The translations under genes and the position numbers were made by a program. 46,523 nucleotides of DNA from Occallatibacter sp. (GTDB lineage: Bacteria > Acidobacteriota > Terriglobia > Terriglobales > Acidobacteriaceae): NCBI GenBank assembly GCA_017883405.1, contig JADGNO010000155.1, positions 1-46,523 on the forward strand, written 5' to 3'. The notes under the pieces are model-generated. The model was not told the origin of the DNA and made no database searches. It saw nothing but the letters and a program-made list of their open reading frames with translations. Below, piece after piece: positions 27,787 to 35,375 of this stretch (positions within the stretch are counted from its first letter, which is position 1; every line of letters begins with the position of its first letter).

Positions 27787-28770
27787 ATGCTCATCGGTAA
27801 GAATCCCGATATTCCTTCGTCTGAAATTACGCCGCAGCGCAGTTATGAGTGGTACCTGAGCCGCCGGAAATTTTTACGCGGCGCCATGACAACAGGAGCT
27901 GCCGCACTGGGCGCTGAGCGGCTTGCCGAGGTGTTTTCTCCCTCGACGGCGGCGAAGGCCGATACCAAGCTGCAGACTGTGAAAAGTCCTTTGACCACCA
28001 CGGGCGAGCAGCTCACCAGCTTTGAAGACATCACGCATTACAACAATTTTTACGAGTTCGGGGTGGACAAGGACGCGCCCGCACGGAACGCCGGCGGACT
28101 GCCGACACGTCTATGGACTGTGAAGGTCGAGGGCAAAGTGAAAACACCAAAGACGTTCGACATTGAGGTGCTTTTGAAGCTGCGGCCGCTTGAAGATCGT
28201 GTCTATCGTCATCGCTGCGTTGAGGCGTGGAGCATGGTGATTCCGTGGGTGGGCTATTCACTTTCGGAATTCATTAAGGAATGTGACCCGCTGCCTTCCG
28301 CCAAGTTTGTGCAGTTTCTTTCCTACTTTGATTCAAAGGTGGAGAAGTGGTACGGCGAGGACGCGACTATCGTGTGGCCCTACTCCGAAGGCCTTCGCAT
28401 GGATGAAGCGATGAATCCGCTGACCCTGCTTACGTTTGGACTGTACGGCCAGGTGCTTCCAAATCAAGATGGTGCTCCGGTGCGTATTGTGGTGCCGTGG
28501 AAGTACGGCTACAAGTCCGCCAAGTCGATTGTGGCAGTGCGCTTCCTTGACAAGATGCCGCGCACGACGTGGAACGATCAGGCGCCGAATGAATATGGGT
28601 TTTATTCGAACGTGAATCCGAATGTAGATCATCCGCGCTGGAGCCAGAAGACCGAGCGCCGCATTGGCCAGGCGTTTTACGCACAACGCAAGGGCACGCT
28701 CATGTTCAACGGCTACAGCGATCTGGTTGCGTCCATGTACAACGGAATGGACTTGAAGAAAAACTACTAA
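27787..28770 (+). CDS. msrP: Protein-methionine-sulfoxide reductase catalytic subunit MsrP
   Basis: Periplasmic molybdopterin enzyme of 327 residues that repairs oxidised methionines in exported proteins. A Tat-type signal is visible: SRRKFLRG followed by a hydrophobic Ala-rich stretch (~27-55). The mature core has [21 protein letters not shown] with Cys144 as the molybdenum ligand, [11 protein letters not shown] and [12 protein letters not shown], all typical of YedY/MsrP. GAGGTC lies about 7 nt upstream of the ATG. It is followed by msrQ, its membrane electron donor, across a 35-bp spacer that carries a heptamer repeat. Confidence 0.96.
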   Translation: MLIGKNPDIPSSEITPQRSYEWYLSRRKFLRGAMTTGAAALGAERLAEVFSPSTAAKADTKLQTVKSPLTTTGEQLTSFEDITHYNNFYEFGVDKDAPARNAGGLPTRLWTVKVEGKVKTPKTFDIEVLLKLRPLEDRVYRHRCVEAWSMVIPWVGYSLSEFIKECDPLPSAKFVQFLSYFDSKVEKWYGEDATIVWPYSEGLRMDEAMNPLTLLTFGLYGQVLPNQDGAPVRIVVPWKYGYKSAKSIVAVRFLDKMPRTTWNDQAPNEYGFYSNVNPNVDHPRWSQKTERRIGQAFYAQRKGTLMFNGYSDLVASMYNGMDLKKNY

Positions 28771-28775
28771 GGGCA

Positions 28776-28796
28776 GGGAATAGGGATCAGGGATCG
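28776..28796. repeat. Heptamer array between msrP and msrQ
   Basis: Three 7-bp units GGGAATA, GGGATCA, GGGATCG, starting 5 bp after the msrP stop codon and ending 9 bp before the msrQ ATG. Confidence 0.75.
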
Positions 28797-28805
28797 GCAA
28801 AGACG

Positions 28806-29426
28806 ATGAAACGTTCGCGGATTGTTCTGCTCAAGACGGTGGTTTGGATCGGCTGCCTGTTGCCGCTGGCATCGCTTGTGCAGCGCGCGGTGACAAACAC
28901 GCTGGGTCCTGATCCTACCGCGGAGATCGCTTCTGTCACCGGGCTAACTGCGCTTTGGATGCTTGTCGCCACGCTGTCTGTGTCGCCCCTTCGTGCAATC
29001 TCTCCGCGTCTTAGCTGGCTTATCCAACTCAGGCGTTTGATTGGGCTGTTCGTGTTCTTCTATGCGACGCTGCACATGCTTACGTGGCTGGGCTTGTATG
29101 CAGGCTTCGATCTGAATACCGTCAAAACCGACATACTGAAGCGGCGGTTCATCATTATGGGCGTGACCACCTACCTGCTGCTGTTGCCGCTCACTGCTAC
29201 TTCGACTACGTGGGCCATTCGCAAGATGGGCGGCAAGAACTGGAATCGCCTGCACATGCTGATCTATGTTGCGGCGTTAACGGCCATGGTGCACTACTGG
29301 TGGAAGGTGAAGACGGGCGTGATCTCGCCGGCGCCCTATACGGTCGTAGTGCTTTTGCTGCTGGGGGTTCGTCCGGTGCTAGCGGGGGCTCGCAAACGCA
29401 AAGCGCGCGCCGCAGTTGCTGCCTGA
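28806..29426 (+). CDS. msrQ: Haem-binding membrane subunit MsrQ
   Basis: Inner-membrane cytochrome-b-type protein of 206 residues that passes electrons from the quinone pool or flavin reductase to MsrP. About five to six helices are visible: VVWIGCLLPLASLVQRAV, TALWMLVATLSVSPLRAI, LIGLFVFFYATLHMLTWLGL (haem-ligand-type His), the conserved GGKNWNRLHMLIY with its His, and MVHYWWKVKTG with another His. Length and order fit MsrQ (YedZ). Weak purine-rich sequence from the heptamer spacer precedes the ATG. It is the second gene of the msrPQ operon and converges with rnhB, 13 bp apart. Confidence 0.94.
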   Translation: MKRSRIVLLKTVVWIGCLLPLASLVQRAVTNTLGPDPTAEIASVTGLTALWMLVATLSVSPLRAISPRLSWLIQLRRLIGLFVFFYATLHMLTWLGLYAGFDLNTVKTDILKRRFIIMGVTTYLLLLPLTATSTTWAIRKMGGKNWNRLHMLIYVAALTAMVHYWWKVKTGVISPAPYTVVVLLLLGVRPVLAGARKRKARAAVAA

Positions 29427-29439
29427 GTGAAAATTGAAA

Positions 29440-30099
29440 TCAGTCCGGAAACTCCACGACTTGCGCTTCCTGATCAAAATTTAAAATGCGCTGGGCCACC
29501 GGCTGATAGCTCTTGCGGTGCAATGGCGTCGGTCCCAGTCGCGTGAGGGCTTCCATATGCTCTCGGGAACAGTAGCCCTTGTGTCGCGCCAAGCCGTATC
29601 CGGGATAAACGGCGTCAAGTTCAACCAACAGACGATCGCGATACACCTTAGCCAGCACACTGGCGGCGGCGATAGAGAAGCTCGTGGAATCGCCTTGCAC
29701 AAGTGGCTGCTGCGGGCATGGCCAGTCGATGGTGTCGAGGCCGTCGATGAGCAGGTAATCCGGCAAGGGTGCGATTTGCTCGACCGCCAGCCGCATGGCC
29801 AGCAGCGATGCTTTGCGGATATTGATGCGGTCGATTGTCTCCACGTCGACGGCGCCGATGGCCCAGGCCTCGGCCTCCGCGCGAATCACGATGTCAAATT
29901 CGTTGCGCTGTTTTTCGGTGAGTTGCTTTGAATCGGTGAGGCCACGCAGGCGGCATTTCTGCGGCAGCACCACCGCCGCTGCCACCACTGGTCCGAACAT
30001 GGGACCGCGGCCTACTTCGTCAAGCCCGGCGATGCGCAGAAAGCCGAGCTTGCGCGCGGCAGTCTCCAGCTTCCATCCGCATGCCGAAGTTTTGGCCAT
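29440..30099 (-). CDS. rnhB: Ribonuclease HII
   Basis: Endonuclease of 219 residues that cuts RNA in RNA-DNA hybrids, including single ribonucleotides in DNA. The catalytic acids are visible: Asp27 and Glu28 in GLDEVGRG, Asp119 in LLIDGLD, and Asp137 in QGDSTSFSIAAASVLAK. GYGLARHKGYCSREHMEAL completes the family signature. There is no Shine-Dalgarno; TACACT ends 6 nt before the ATG, compatible with a leaderless message. In many bacteria rnhB directly follows rplS; here a small monooxygenase-fold gene and a terminator come between. Confidence 0.96.
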   Translation of the reverse strand: MAKTSACGWKLETAARKLGFLRIAGLDEVGRGPMFGPVVAAAVVLPQKCRLRGLTDSKQLTEKQRNEFDIVIRAEAEAWAIGAVDVETIDRINIRKASLLAMRLAVEQIAPLPDYLLIDGLDTIDWPCPQQPLVQGDSTSFSIAAASVLAKVYRDRLLVELDAVYPGYGLARHKGYCSREHMEALTRLGPTPLHRKSYQPVAQRILNFDQEAQVVEFPD

Positions 30100-30114
30100 G
30101 CGTTCAGTGTAAAG

Positions 30115-30138
30115 CAGCTTTCAGCCTTCAGCTCTCAG
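30115..30138. repeat. Heptamer array at the end of the monooxygenase-fold gene
   Basis: Units CAGCTTT, CAGCCTT, CAGCTCT and a partial CAG. The array overlaps the 3' end of the minus-strand gene at 30121-30453 and includes its TGA stop codon, so the last residues of that protein (QLRAEG) are encoded by the repeat. Confidence 0.8.
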
Positions 30139-30453
30139 TTGGAATGCGTAGTCGCGTTCGACGCGGCAGACACGAACTTTGAAGGACTGATACCACTCCG
30201 CGCGGCCGCGCTGCTGCGCGACCAGGTGACTGGAATTTTGCTGCCATGCCGCTATCGAGTTGGGGCTGTCCCAGTAGGAGACAGAGATTCCAATCTCGTT
30301 GCGCGCAGATTCAAAGCCGAGGAATCCAGGCTGCTTTGTAGCCAGATCCAACATGGCATCGGCCATCTGTTCGTAGCCGTTGTCGCCGTCGGTCCTGGTG
30401 GAAGTAAAGATTACGGCGTAGTAAGGCGGAGCGGGAGTGTCTGCAATCGTCAT
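30121..30453 (-). CDS. Antibiotic-biosynthesis-monooxygenase-fold protein
   Basis: Small protein of 110 residues with a ferredoxin-like dimeric alpha+beta barrel of the ABM type. Visible: YYAVIFTSTR strand 1, the GYEQMADAMLDLATKQPGFL helix with the typical P-G-F-L turn, ISVSYWDSPNSIAAWQQNSSHL as the central S-Y-W strand/helix, and a final strand. Members include haem-degrading and quinol oxygenases, and many are uncharacterised; the haem ligand of IsdG-type enzymes is not evident, so function is open. It sits between rplS (beyond a terminator) and rnhB. The C-terminus runs into a heptamer repeat. Confidence 0.85.
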   Translation of the reverse strand: MTIADTPAPPYYAVIFTSTRTDGDNGYEQMADAMLDLATKQPGFLGFESARNEIGISVSYWDSPNSIAAWQQNSSHLVAQQRGRAEWYQSFKVRVCRVERDYAFQLRAEG

Positions 30454-30491
30454 GGGCGTCTCTTGGGGGCGGAGGGAATTGATCAGAAAGC

Positions 30492-30521
30492 AAAACCCTC
30501 AGCGATGTCGCTGAGGGTTTT
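30492..30521 (-). terminator. Intrinsic terminator after rplS
   Basis: AAAACCCTCAGCGA and TCGCTGAGGGTTTT pair over 14 bp with a TG loop; on the minus strand it ends in TTTTG. It lies 25 bp after the rplS stop. Confidence 0.88.
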
Positions 30522-30546
30522 GTTGAACGAATCGCGTTAATGCCGC

Positions 30547-30918
30547 TTAAGCGCGGACCTTGCCGGTTACGTGGTCCACTTCGCGTAGACGGGCGGCCTT
30601 GCCGCGCAGTCCGCGGATGTAGAAGAGCTTGGCGCGACGCACCTTGTAGCTGCGAATCTTTTCGATCTTGTCGATGACTTTGGAATTGAAGGGGAAGATG
30701 CGCTCTACACCCTGCCCGAAGCTCATCTTGCGGACCGTAAATGTCCCTTGCGGGCCGTTGTTGATGGCGATCACCAGGCCTTCAAATGCCTGCAAGCGTT
30801 CCTTGTCGCCTTCCTTGATCTTTACCTGGACGCGAATCTGGTCGCCGGGCACAAATGCCGGCAAATCGGTGCGCTTGAGCTTGTCTGCCAGGCGCTGCAT
30901 TACTGGATGTATGGACAT
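30547..30918 (-). CDS. rplS: 50S ribosomal protein L19
   Basis: Large-subunit protein of 123 residues at the 30S-50S interface. Diagnostic segments: [57 protein letters not shown] and [19 protein letters not shown]. Length is normal. AGGAAAAGACC precedes the ATG. The usual upstream partners rpsP, rimM and trmD are absent; the next gene upstream is a divergent DinB-like gene. Confidence 0.98.
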   Translation of the reverse strand: MSIHPVMQRLADKLKRTDLPAFVPGDQIRVQVKIKEGDKERLQAFEGLVIAINNGPQGTFTVRKMSFGQGVERIFPFNSKVIDKIEKIRSYKVRRAKLFYIRGLRGKAARLREVDHVTGKVRA

Positions 30919-31005
30919 GGTCTTTTCCTGCTGTTGGACTCAGAACTTCCAGTTTATCAGAGAAAAGGGTCGAGTGCCTACATGGGTGCAAGCTCCTGCC
31001 GGGGA

Positions 31006-31011
31006 TATACT
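31006..31011 (+). promoter_or_regulatory. -10 hexamer placed for a leaderless DinB-like mRNA
   Basis: TATACT ends 7 nt before the ATG at 31019, so transcription would start at or next to the start codon. No Shine-Dalgarno is present. The -35 region is weak. Confidence 0.45.
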
Positions 31012-31018
31012 TGCGTCC

Positions 31019-31486
31019 ATGGAAACCGGACGTGCTGCACTTCGCCACCTGCTGGCCACCCTGGCCTACCGCGCTACGCGTGCGCTGGAAAATGCGCCAG
31101 ATAGCTTCGCCCACTTCGACGGTGGCGGACGGCAACCAATCCAGATCCTCGCTCACATGGGAGACCTTTTCGACTGGACGCTCTCCATGGCTCAGGGCAA
31201 TCCGCGGTGGAGCAACTCTAAACCCCTCAAATGGCGGGAGGAAGAGCAGCGTTTTTACTCTGCCCTCTCGCAATTTGATGATTTTCTGGCCTCCGGAGCA
31301 CCGCTTCAGGCTCCAATGGAGCGGCTCCTTCAGGGGCCGGTTGCCGATGCGCTAACCCATGTGGGCCAGCTCGCCATGCTGCGCCGCATGGCTGGCTGGC
31401 CGACAAAGGGCGAAAACTTCTATGTTGCAGAGATCGCCGCCGGCCGCACTGGCTCAGATCAACCCGCGGCGGTAAAGACGTTCTAG
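31019..31486 (+). CDS. DinB-like four-helix protein
   Basis: Protein of 155 residues with a DinB/YfiT-type four-helix bundle pattern: a helix ending in LLATLAYRATRAL, HMGDLFDWTLSMAQ with the first metal-type His, and a late THVGQLAMLRRMAG helix with a second His. Family members bind a divalent metal and often act as thiol-dependent transferases (bacillithiol or mycothiol type); the specific role is unknown. The open frame extends far upstream to 30668 but overlaps rplS on the other strand, so the ATG at 31019 was chosen. The gene is divergent from rplS. Confidence 0.75.
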   Translation: METGRAALRHLLATLAYRATRALENAPDSFAHFDGGGRQPIQILAHMGDLFDWTLSMAQGNPRWSNSKPLKWREEEQRFYSALSQFDDFLASGAPLQAPMERLLQGPVADALTHVGQLAMLRRMAGWPTKGENFYVAEIAAGRTGSDQPAAVKTF

Positions 31487-31505
31487 CAGGTTGGGATTTA
31501 CCGCA

Positions 31506-32225
31506 TTAGCGGCGGTCGGGCCGGCCATCCATTGGCAGGGCCATTGCTCGGTCGTATCCGCGCCGATATGCATCCCGATATTCGTCGCGCATCTGGCGCG
31601 GAACATTCGGATGACGGTACTCATCGCGGTTGCCTGCATTTGCCCGGCGGTGGTCGTCGCGATCTCTGCGTGCGCCTTCCATGCCATCCTGAAAGCCGCG
31701 ACGTTGAATGTCGCTAGCTTGTCCCCGCCACGGGTCCGGTCCGCCGCGAAATGGATCTTGCATCTGCTGGCCATGATCGCGCATTTGCTGGTCATGATCA
31801 CCCATCTGCTGGTCATGGTCCCGCATCTGCTGATCATGGTCGCCCATCTGCTGGTTAGTTTGGCCCATGGGCTGTTGAGGTCCACCCTGGAAGTGGGAAG
31901 CACCCTGTTCGTATCCACGGCGATAGCCGTCTCGATACGCTTCGCGCTGTTCGCCGGGACGCCGCGGGTTTCGGTATTCGTCGCGATTGTTCAGGTCCAG
32001 GCGGCGGTGGTTGTCGAAATCATTTCGCGCGCCTTCGATTCCGTCGTGAAAACCCTGCCGTTGAACCTCCTGCAATTCCCCTGGAGGCGTATCCCAGCCG
32101 CCGCGATCCTGGGCGCTGGTGGAAGAGGGTGATCCCGTGGATAGGCCGGAAGCTCTGGCGGCGCAAAAGCCTGTAGCTCCCAGAACAAGCACGAGTGCCG
32201 GTATTGCCATCCGATTGAAAGTCAT
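31506..32225 (-). CDS. Exported repeat protein with duplicated domain and Q-Q-M-D-H repeats
   Basis: Very polar protein of about 239 residues with an N-terminal hydrophobic signal (MAIPALVLVLGATGFCAA). The mature part has two copies of one ~60-residue unit: QEVQRQGFHDGIEGAR, then NRDEYRNP and YRDGYRRGYE; and SDIQRRGFQDGMEGAR, then NRDEYRHP and YRDAYRRGYD. Between them lie about five copies of a 7-residue unit QQMGDHD/QQMRDHD, encoded by a 21-bp DNA repeat. Similar R/D/Y-rich domains occur in acidobacterial hypothetical proteins; function is unknown. AAGGAG 9 nt before the ATG at 32225 fixes the start; the ATG at 32249 lies upstream of that site. Confidence 0.75.
   Translation of the reverse strand: MTFNRMAIPALVLVLGATGFCAARASGLSTGSPSSTSAQDRGGWDTPPGELQEVQRQGFHDGIEGARNDFDNHRRLDLNNRDEYRNPRRPGEQREAYRDGYRRGYEQGASHFQGGPQQPMGQTNQQMGDHDQQMRDHDQQMGDHDQQMRDHGQQMQDPFRGGPDPWRGQASDIQRRGFQDGMEGARRDRDDHRRANAGNRDEYRHPNVPRQMRDEYRDAYRRGYDRAMALPMDGRPDRR
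31761..31854. repeat. 21-bp tandem repeat inside the repeat-protein gene
   Basis: CATCTGCTGG-type units begin at 31761, 31782, 31803, 31824 and 31845, about 4.5 copies of 21 bp with few differences. They stay in frame and encode the Q-Q-M-x-D-H-D repeat. Such arrays may change copy number by slippage. Confidence 0.9.
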
Positions 32226-32360
32226 CGCGTGTATCTCCTTTATCTCCATGCGCTTGGAAACAAACTAAACGCATAGACAGGGATAGAGTATGGGACAGAA
32301 CTCTCGCACGGATGGTCACTCTTGCTCAGAGCGGGTTCTTTTGTGAAGGCTCTCTTGCGC

Positions 32361-33209
32361 CTACCGAAGCAGATCTTCGAGGGTGGTGCTCAGGCTGGTC
32401 TTGTCGTCTCGATATTTCACGATGACGGCCGCGTAAAGGCTCAAGCCCCATTCCTGTCCGTTGCCCTTGGTTACGGCGCGTGAGCCCGGCACCACAACTG
32501 CATTTTCAGGGACAATGAGAGGCATTTCCTCGGTGGCGCGTAGAACTTCGCCGCTGACCAGGTTAAAGACAGGAGTGCCGCGGGTAAGAATGGTGCCGGC
32601 CGCCAGCACCGCGCCTTTGCGGACGATAGTGCCCTCGTAAACGCCGCAGTTGCCACCCACCAGAACGTCGTCTTCGATTACCACCGGTCCGGCGTTTACC
32701 GGCTCAAGAACGCCGCCGATCTGGGCTGCAGCACTAAGGTGTACGCGCTTGCCAATCTGGGCGCAGGAGCCGACCAGCGCATGCGAATCCACCATAGTGC
32801 CTTCGTCCACGTAGGCGCCGGTATTGATGTACATGGGAGGCATGCAGACCACACCTTTGGCCACGTATGCGCCAGCGCGGACAGATGAGCCGCCTGGAAC
32901 GACGCGGATGCCGCGCGCAGGCTCAAACTGCTGAACCGGATAGGTGTGCTTGTCTACGAACGAGAGGCCTCCAGAAGGAAGGGCTTCAAGGACCCCAAGT
33001 CGGAACCCGAGCAGAATGCCTTGTTTGACCCAAGCGTTGACACGCCAGCCGGTGGGCGACGCGGGGTCGGGTGATGCAGAGCGGATTTCGCCGTTTTCTA
33101 GTGCGCTGCGGAGAGCGATAAAGGCCGAAATCGCGGCGGGATCGCCAACGGCTGCGGGGCCGGCGGCAAAGTGAGTTTCAATTGCGTTTTGCAGTTCGGT
33201 GATCGACAT
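32361..33209 (-). CDS. dapD: Tetrahydrodipicolinate N-succinyltransferase
   Basis: Cytoplasmic enzyme of 282 residues in the succinylase branch of lysine/diaminopimelate synthesis; it transfers succinyl from succinyl-CoA to tetrahydrodipicolinate. The N-terminal helical domain is followed by hexapeptide-repeat left-handed beta helix (~100-245: GAYVAKGVVCMPPMYINTGA, VDEGTMVDSHALVGSCAQIG, VLVGGNCGVYEGTIVRKGA). Length fits bacterial DapD. No Shine-Dalgarno precedes the ATG. The other dap genes are not in the window. It is divergent from pyrH. Confidence 0.96.
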   Translation of the reverse strand: MSITELQNAIETHFAAGPAAVGDPAAISAFIALRSALENGEIRSASPDPASPTGWRVNAWVKQGILLGFRLGVLEALPSGGLSFVDKHTYPVQQFEPARGIRVVPGGSSVRAGAYVAKGVVCMPPMYINTGAYVDEGTMVDSHALVGSCAQIGKRVHLSAAAQIGGVLEPVNAGPVVIEDDVLVGGNCGVYEGTIVRKGAVLAAGTILTRGTPVFNLVSGEVLRATEEMPLIVPENAVVVPGSRAVTKGNGQEWGLSLYAAVIVKYRDDKTSLSTTLEDLLR

Positions 33210-33331
33210 AGCGAGGCTGTATTCGAGTCTATCAACTCAAGTTGCCCCCGTCGCGTCTGCTGAAAAGTATGCCGCTGGGACTGCTCTGAAAGTGGACAGA
33301 TCCTGCGAGACAAACGGTCACTTCTATATGC

Positions 33332-33337
33332 GATACT
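33332..33337 (+). promoter_or_regulatory. Extended -10 before pyrH
   Basis: TGC-GATACT forms an extended -10 (TGn at 33329-33331), with the ATG 9 nt after it. Transcription would start within a few bases of the start codon, so pyrH may be nearly leaderless. Confidence 0.45.
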
Positions 33338-33346
33338 CGGGATGAG

Positions 33347-34051
33347 ATGTATAAACGGATCGTACTTAAGCTTTCTGGTGAGGCTCTGGCGGGCGAGCGC
33401 AAGTTAGGCCTTGACGCCCCTAAAGTGTCGGAAATTACCGCTGAACTAGCTGACGTTCACGCCCTTGGCGTTGAAATCGGTCTGGTGGTAGGCGGTGGAA
33501 ATATTTTCCGCGGAATTGAAGGCCAGGCGCGCGAAATGGATCGCGTAAGCGCCGACAGCATGGGCATGCTGGCTACCGTCATCAACGCCATCGCACTGCA
33601 GGACGCGCTGGAAAAGCGTGGCGTGCAGTGCCGCGTGATGAGCGCCGTATTCATGAACCAGCTGGCCGAGCCGTATATTCGCCGCCGCGCCGTACGTCAC
33701 CTTGAAAAAGGCCGCGTTGTGATTTTTGCCGCCGGCATCGGCAATCCGTTTTTCTCAACCGACACCGCGGCCAGTTTGCGCGCCATGGAGATTAAAGCGG
33801 ACGTGCTGTTGAAGGGCACCAAGGTTGAGGGCGTCTACAACGCCGACCCGCAACTGGTGAAGGACGCCGTGAAGTACGACGAAATCACGTATATGGAAAT
33901 CCTGCGCCAGGGACTGAAAGTGATGGATCTGACCGCGGTGAGTTTGTGCAAAGACAATAATCTGCCCATGATTATTTTCAATATGAACCGGCCAGGGAAT
34001 ATCCGGCGCGTTGTTATGGGCGAAAAAGTCGGCTCCCTGGTTACGGCCTAA
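33347..34051 (+). CDS. pyrH: UMP kinase
   Basis: Cytoplasmic kinase of 234 residues that makes UDP from UMP with ATP, of the amino-acid-kinase fold. Signatures: [79 protein letters not shown] and the C-terminal [17 protein letters not shown]. In most bacteria pyrH sits in rpsB-tsf-pyrH-frr; here it is about 14 kb from rpsB-tsf, and frr is not seen. It is followed by an acyltransferase gene. Confidence 0.98.
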   Translation: MYKRIVLKLSGEALAGERKLGLDAPKVSEITAELADVHALGVEIGLVVGGGNIFRGIEGQAREMDRVSADSMGMLATVINAIALQDALEKRGVQCRVMSAVFMNQLAEPYIRRRAVRHLEKGRVVIFAAGIGNPFFSTDTAASLRAMEIKADVLLKGTKVEGVYNADPQLVKDAVKYDEITYMEILRQGLKVMDLTAVSLCKDNNLPMIIFNMNRPGNIRRVVMGEKVGSLVTA

Positions 34052-34156
34052 GCACAGATTCAAGTTTCAACCCTTGCTTCCCAATCATACGGTCCGGCGG
34101 CAAGCTGGCTGGGCGCGGCTGTCGGTGATGTGCGGCCCGGAGACGTCAAATAGTTA

Positions 34157-35260
34157 GTGGAAACTCGCAAGCCAGCGCCGTTGCATGCATTGACAGGTTT
34201 GCGCTGCTTTGCGGCCCTCAATATCGTCTTCTTTCATTTCTCCAATCCCCTCTGGTTTGGTTTTCTGGCACCGGTGGTCAACGCCGGTTTCATCTCAGTC
34301 AGTTACTTCATTCTGCTGTCCGGATTTGTGCTGGCGTATAACTACGCCGATCGGGCCCGCAAAGGCCAGCTCGACCGGACACGATTTTGGGAAGCTCGCT
34401 TTACGCGCATCTATCCCATTTACCTGCTTAGCCTGATCCTGAGCCTGGGACAACTGAAAGGCGAATACGCAGACCACACCCACCCCATGTTCTGGACAGG
34501 TGTGGTGCTTACGCCGCTTCTATTGCAGGGCTGGATTCCAGCAATCTCAACGTTCCTGAATACGCCCGCCTGGACGATGTCGGCAGAGGCGTTTTTCTAC
34601 GTCATTTTTCCGTGGCTCGCCAAGTGGAAGCGTCCGGAGCGGATGGCGCCGCATCTCTGGAAAATGTCCGCCGTGTGGGTGGTCGGGCTGATTCCAGGTG
34701 CGCTGTACATGTACTTCCATCCCGATGGGATTACGTGGCCGGATCGTTGGAGCTACGGAGTTTGGCTATGGGCGCTCAAGTACACGCCGTACGCGCATCT
34801 GGCCAGTTTTGTCTTTGGCGTGATGCTGGCCAGCCTGAACCAGATGATCGACAAGGCAAATCCCATAAGGTTCTGGCTTGGGCTCTTCGGTTTCGGCGCC
34901 ATCTTCGGCATCCTCAGTATGGGTCCGCTGGTTCCTTATGCCATTATTCATGACGGATTATTAATGCCGCTTTTCGGGTGCATCATTCTTGGGCTCGCCG
35001 GCACCAATCCTCTTGCCACCGCACTGAGCTGGAAGCCGCTGGTGTTTGTGGGCGAGGCAAGTTATTGCCTGTACCTGCTGCACTTCAACCTTTGGAATAT
35101 GTTGCACGATTCCGCTGTGCTGCAGCGGCTGGGTGTTGCCCGGTTCGATCCCTGGCTTAGCTATGCGCTGATGATTGTGATGGCGCTGGCCGCGTTGCAT
35201 TTTGTTGAGAAGCCCGCCCAACGGATACTGCGTGGGTGGATGCACGTTTGGCGGGATTGA
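34157..35260 (+). CDS. Acyltransferase 3 family membrane protein
   Basis: Inner-membrane O-acyltransferase of 367 residues with about 10 helices. The family marks are LTGLRCFAALNIVFFHF with the catalytic-type His in helix 1, the FWEARFTRIYPIYLLSL helix with its R-x-x-R-I-Y-P-x-Y motif, and WTMSAEAFFYVIFPWLA. Such proteins add acetyl or other acyl groups to cell-surface sugars or lipids; the acceptor is unknown. The start is GTG at 34157, read from METRKPAPLHALTGLR; no Shine-Dalgarno is evident. It is followed by a heptamer array and an intrinsic terminator. Confidence 0.9.
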   Translation: METRKPAPLHALTGLRCFAALNIVFFHFSNPLWFGFLAPVVNAGFISVSYFILLSGFVLAYNYADRARKGQLDRTRFWEARFTRIYPIYLLSLILSLGQLKGEYADHTHPMFWTGVVLTPLLLQGWIPAISTFLNTPAWTMSAEAFFYVIFPWLAKWKRPERMAPHLWKMSAVWVVGLIPGALYMYFHPDGITWPDRWSYGVWLWALKYTPYAHLASFVFGVMLASLNQMIDKANPIRFWLGLFGFGAIFGILSMGPLVPYAIIHDGLLMPLFGCIILGLAGTNPLATALSWKPLVFVGEASYCLYLLHFNLWNMLHDSAVLQRLGVARFDPWLSYALMIVMALAALHFVEKPAQRILRGWMHVWRD

Positions 35261-35264
35261 ACGA

Positions 35265-35292
35265 CAGCTTTCAGATATCAGCTCTCAGCTAG
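35265..35292. repeat. Heptamer array after the acyltransferase gene
   Basis: Four 7-bp units CAGCTTT, CAGATAT, CAGCTCT, CAGCTAG, starting 5 bp after the stop codon. Confidence 0.85.
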
Positions 35293-35311
35293 TTCTTACC
35301 AGATAATGCAA

Positions 35312-35339
35312 AAAAGCCCAACCTTTCGGTTGGGCTTTT
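35312..35339. terminator. Intrinsic terminator between acyltransferase and propeller genes
   Basis: AAAAGCCCAACC-TTTC-GGTTGGGCTTTT, 12 perfect pairs with a 4-nt loop. It can serve the plus-strand acyltransferase and the minus-strand propeller gene. Confidence 0.93.
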
Positions 35340-35340
35340 C

Positions 35341-35375
35341 ACTGATCACTGTTCACTGCCTGCTATCCACTATCC
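35341..35375. repeat. Heptamer array abutting the first propeller gene
   Basis: Five 7-bp units ACTGATC, ACTGTTC, ACTGCCT, GCTATCC, ACTATCC fill exactly the 35 bp before the minus-strand stop codon at 35376. Confidence 0.85.

Noticed and set aside
31491-32132. 213-codon plus-strand frame that looks like a membrane protein
   Set aside because: It is antisense to the repeat protein. Complementing its Q/D/H/R-rich codons gives hydrophobic residues and an apparent repeat; no start site or family.
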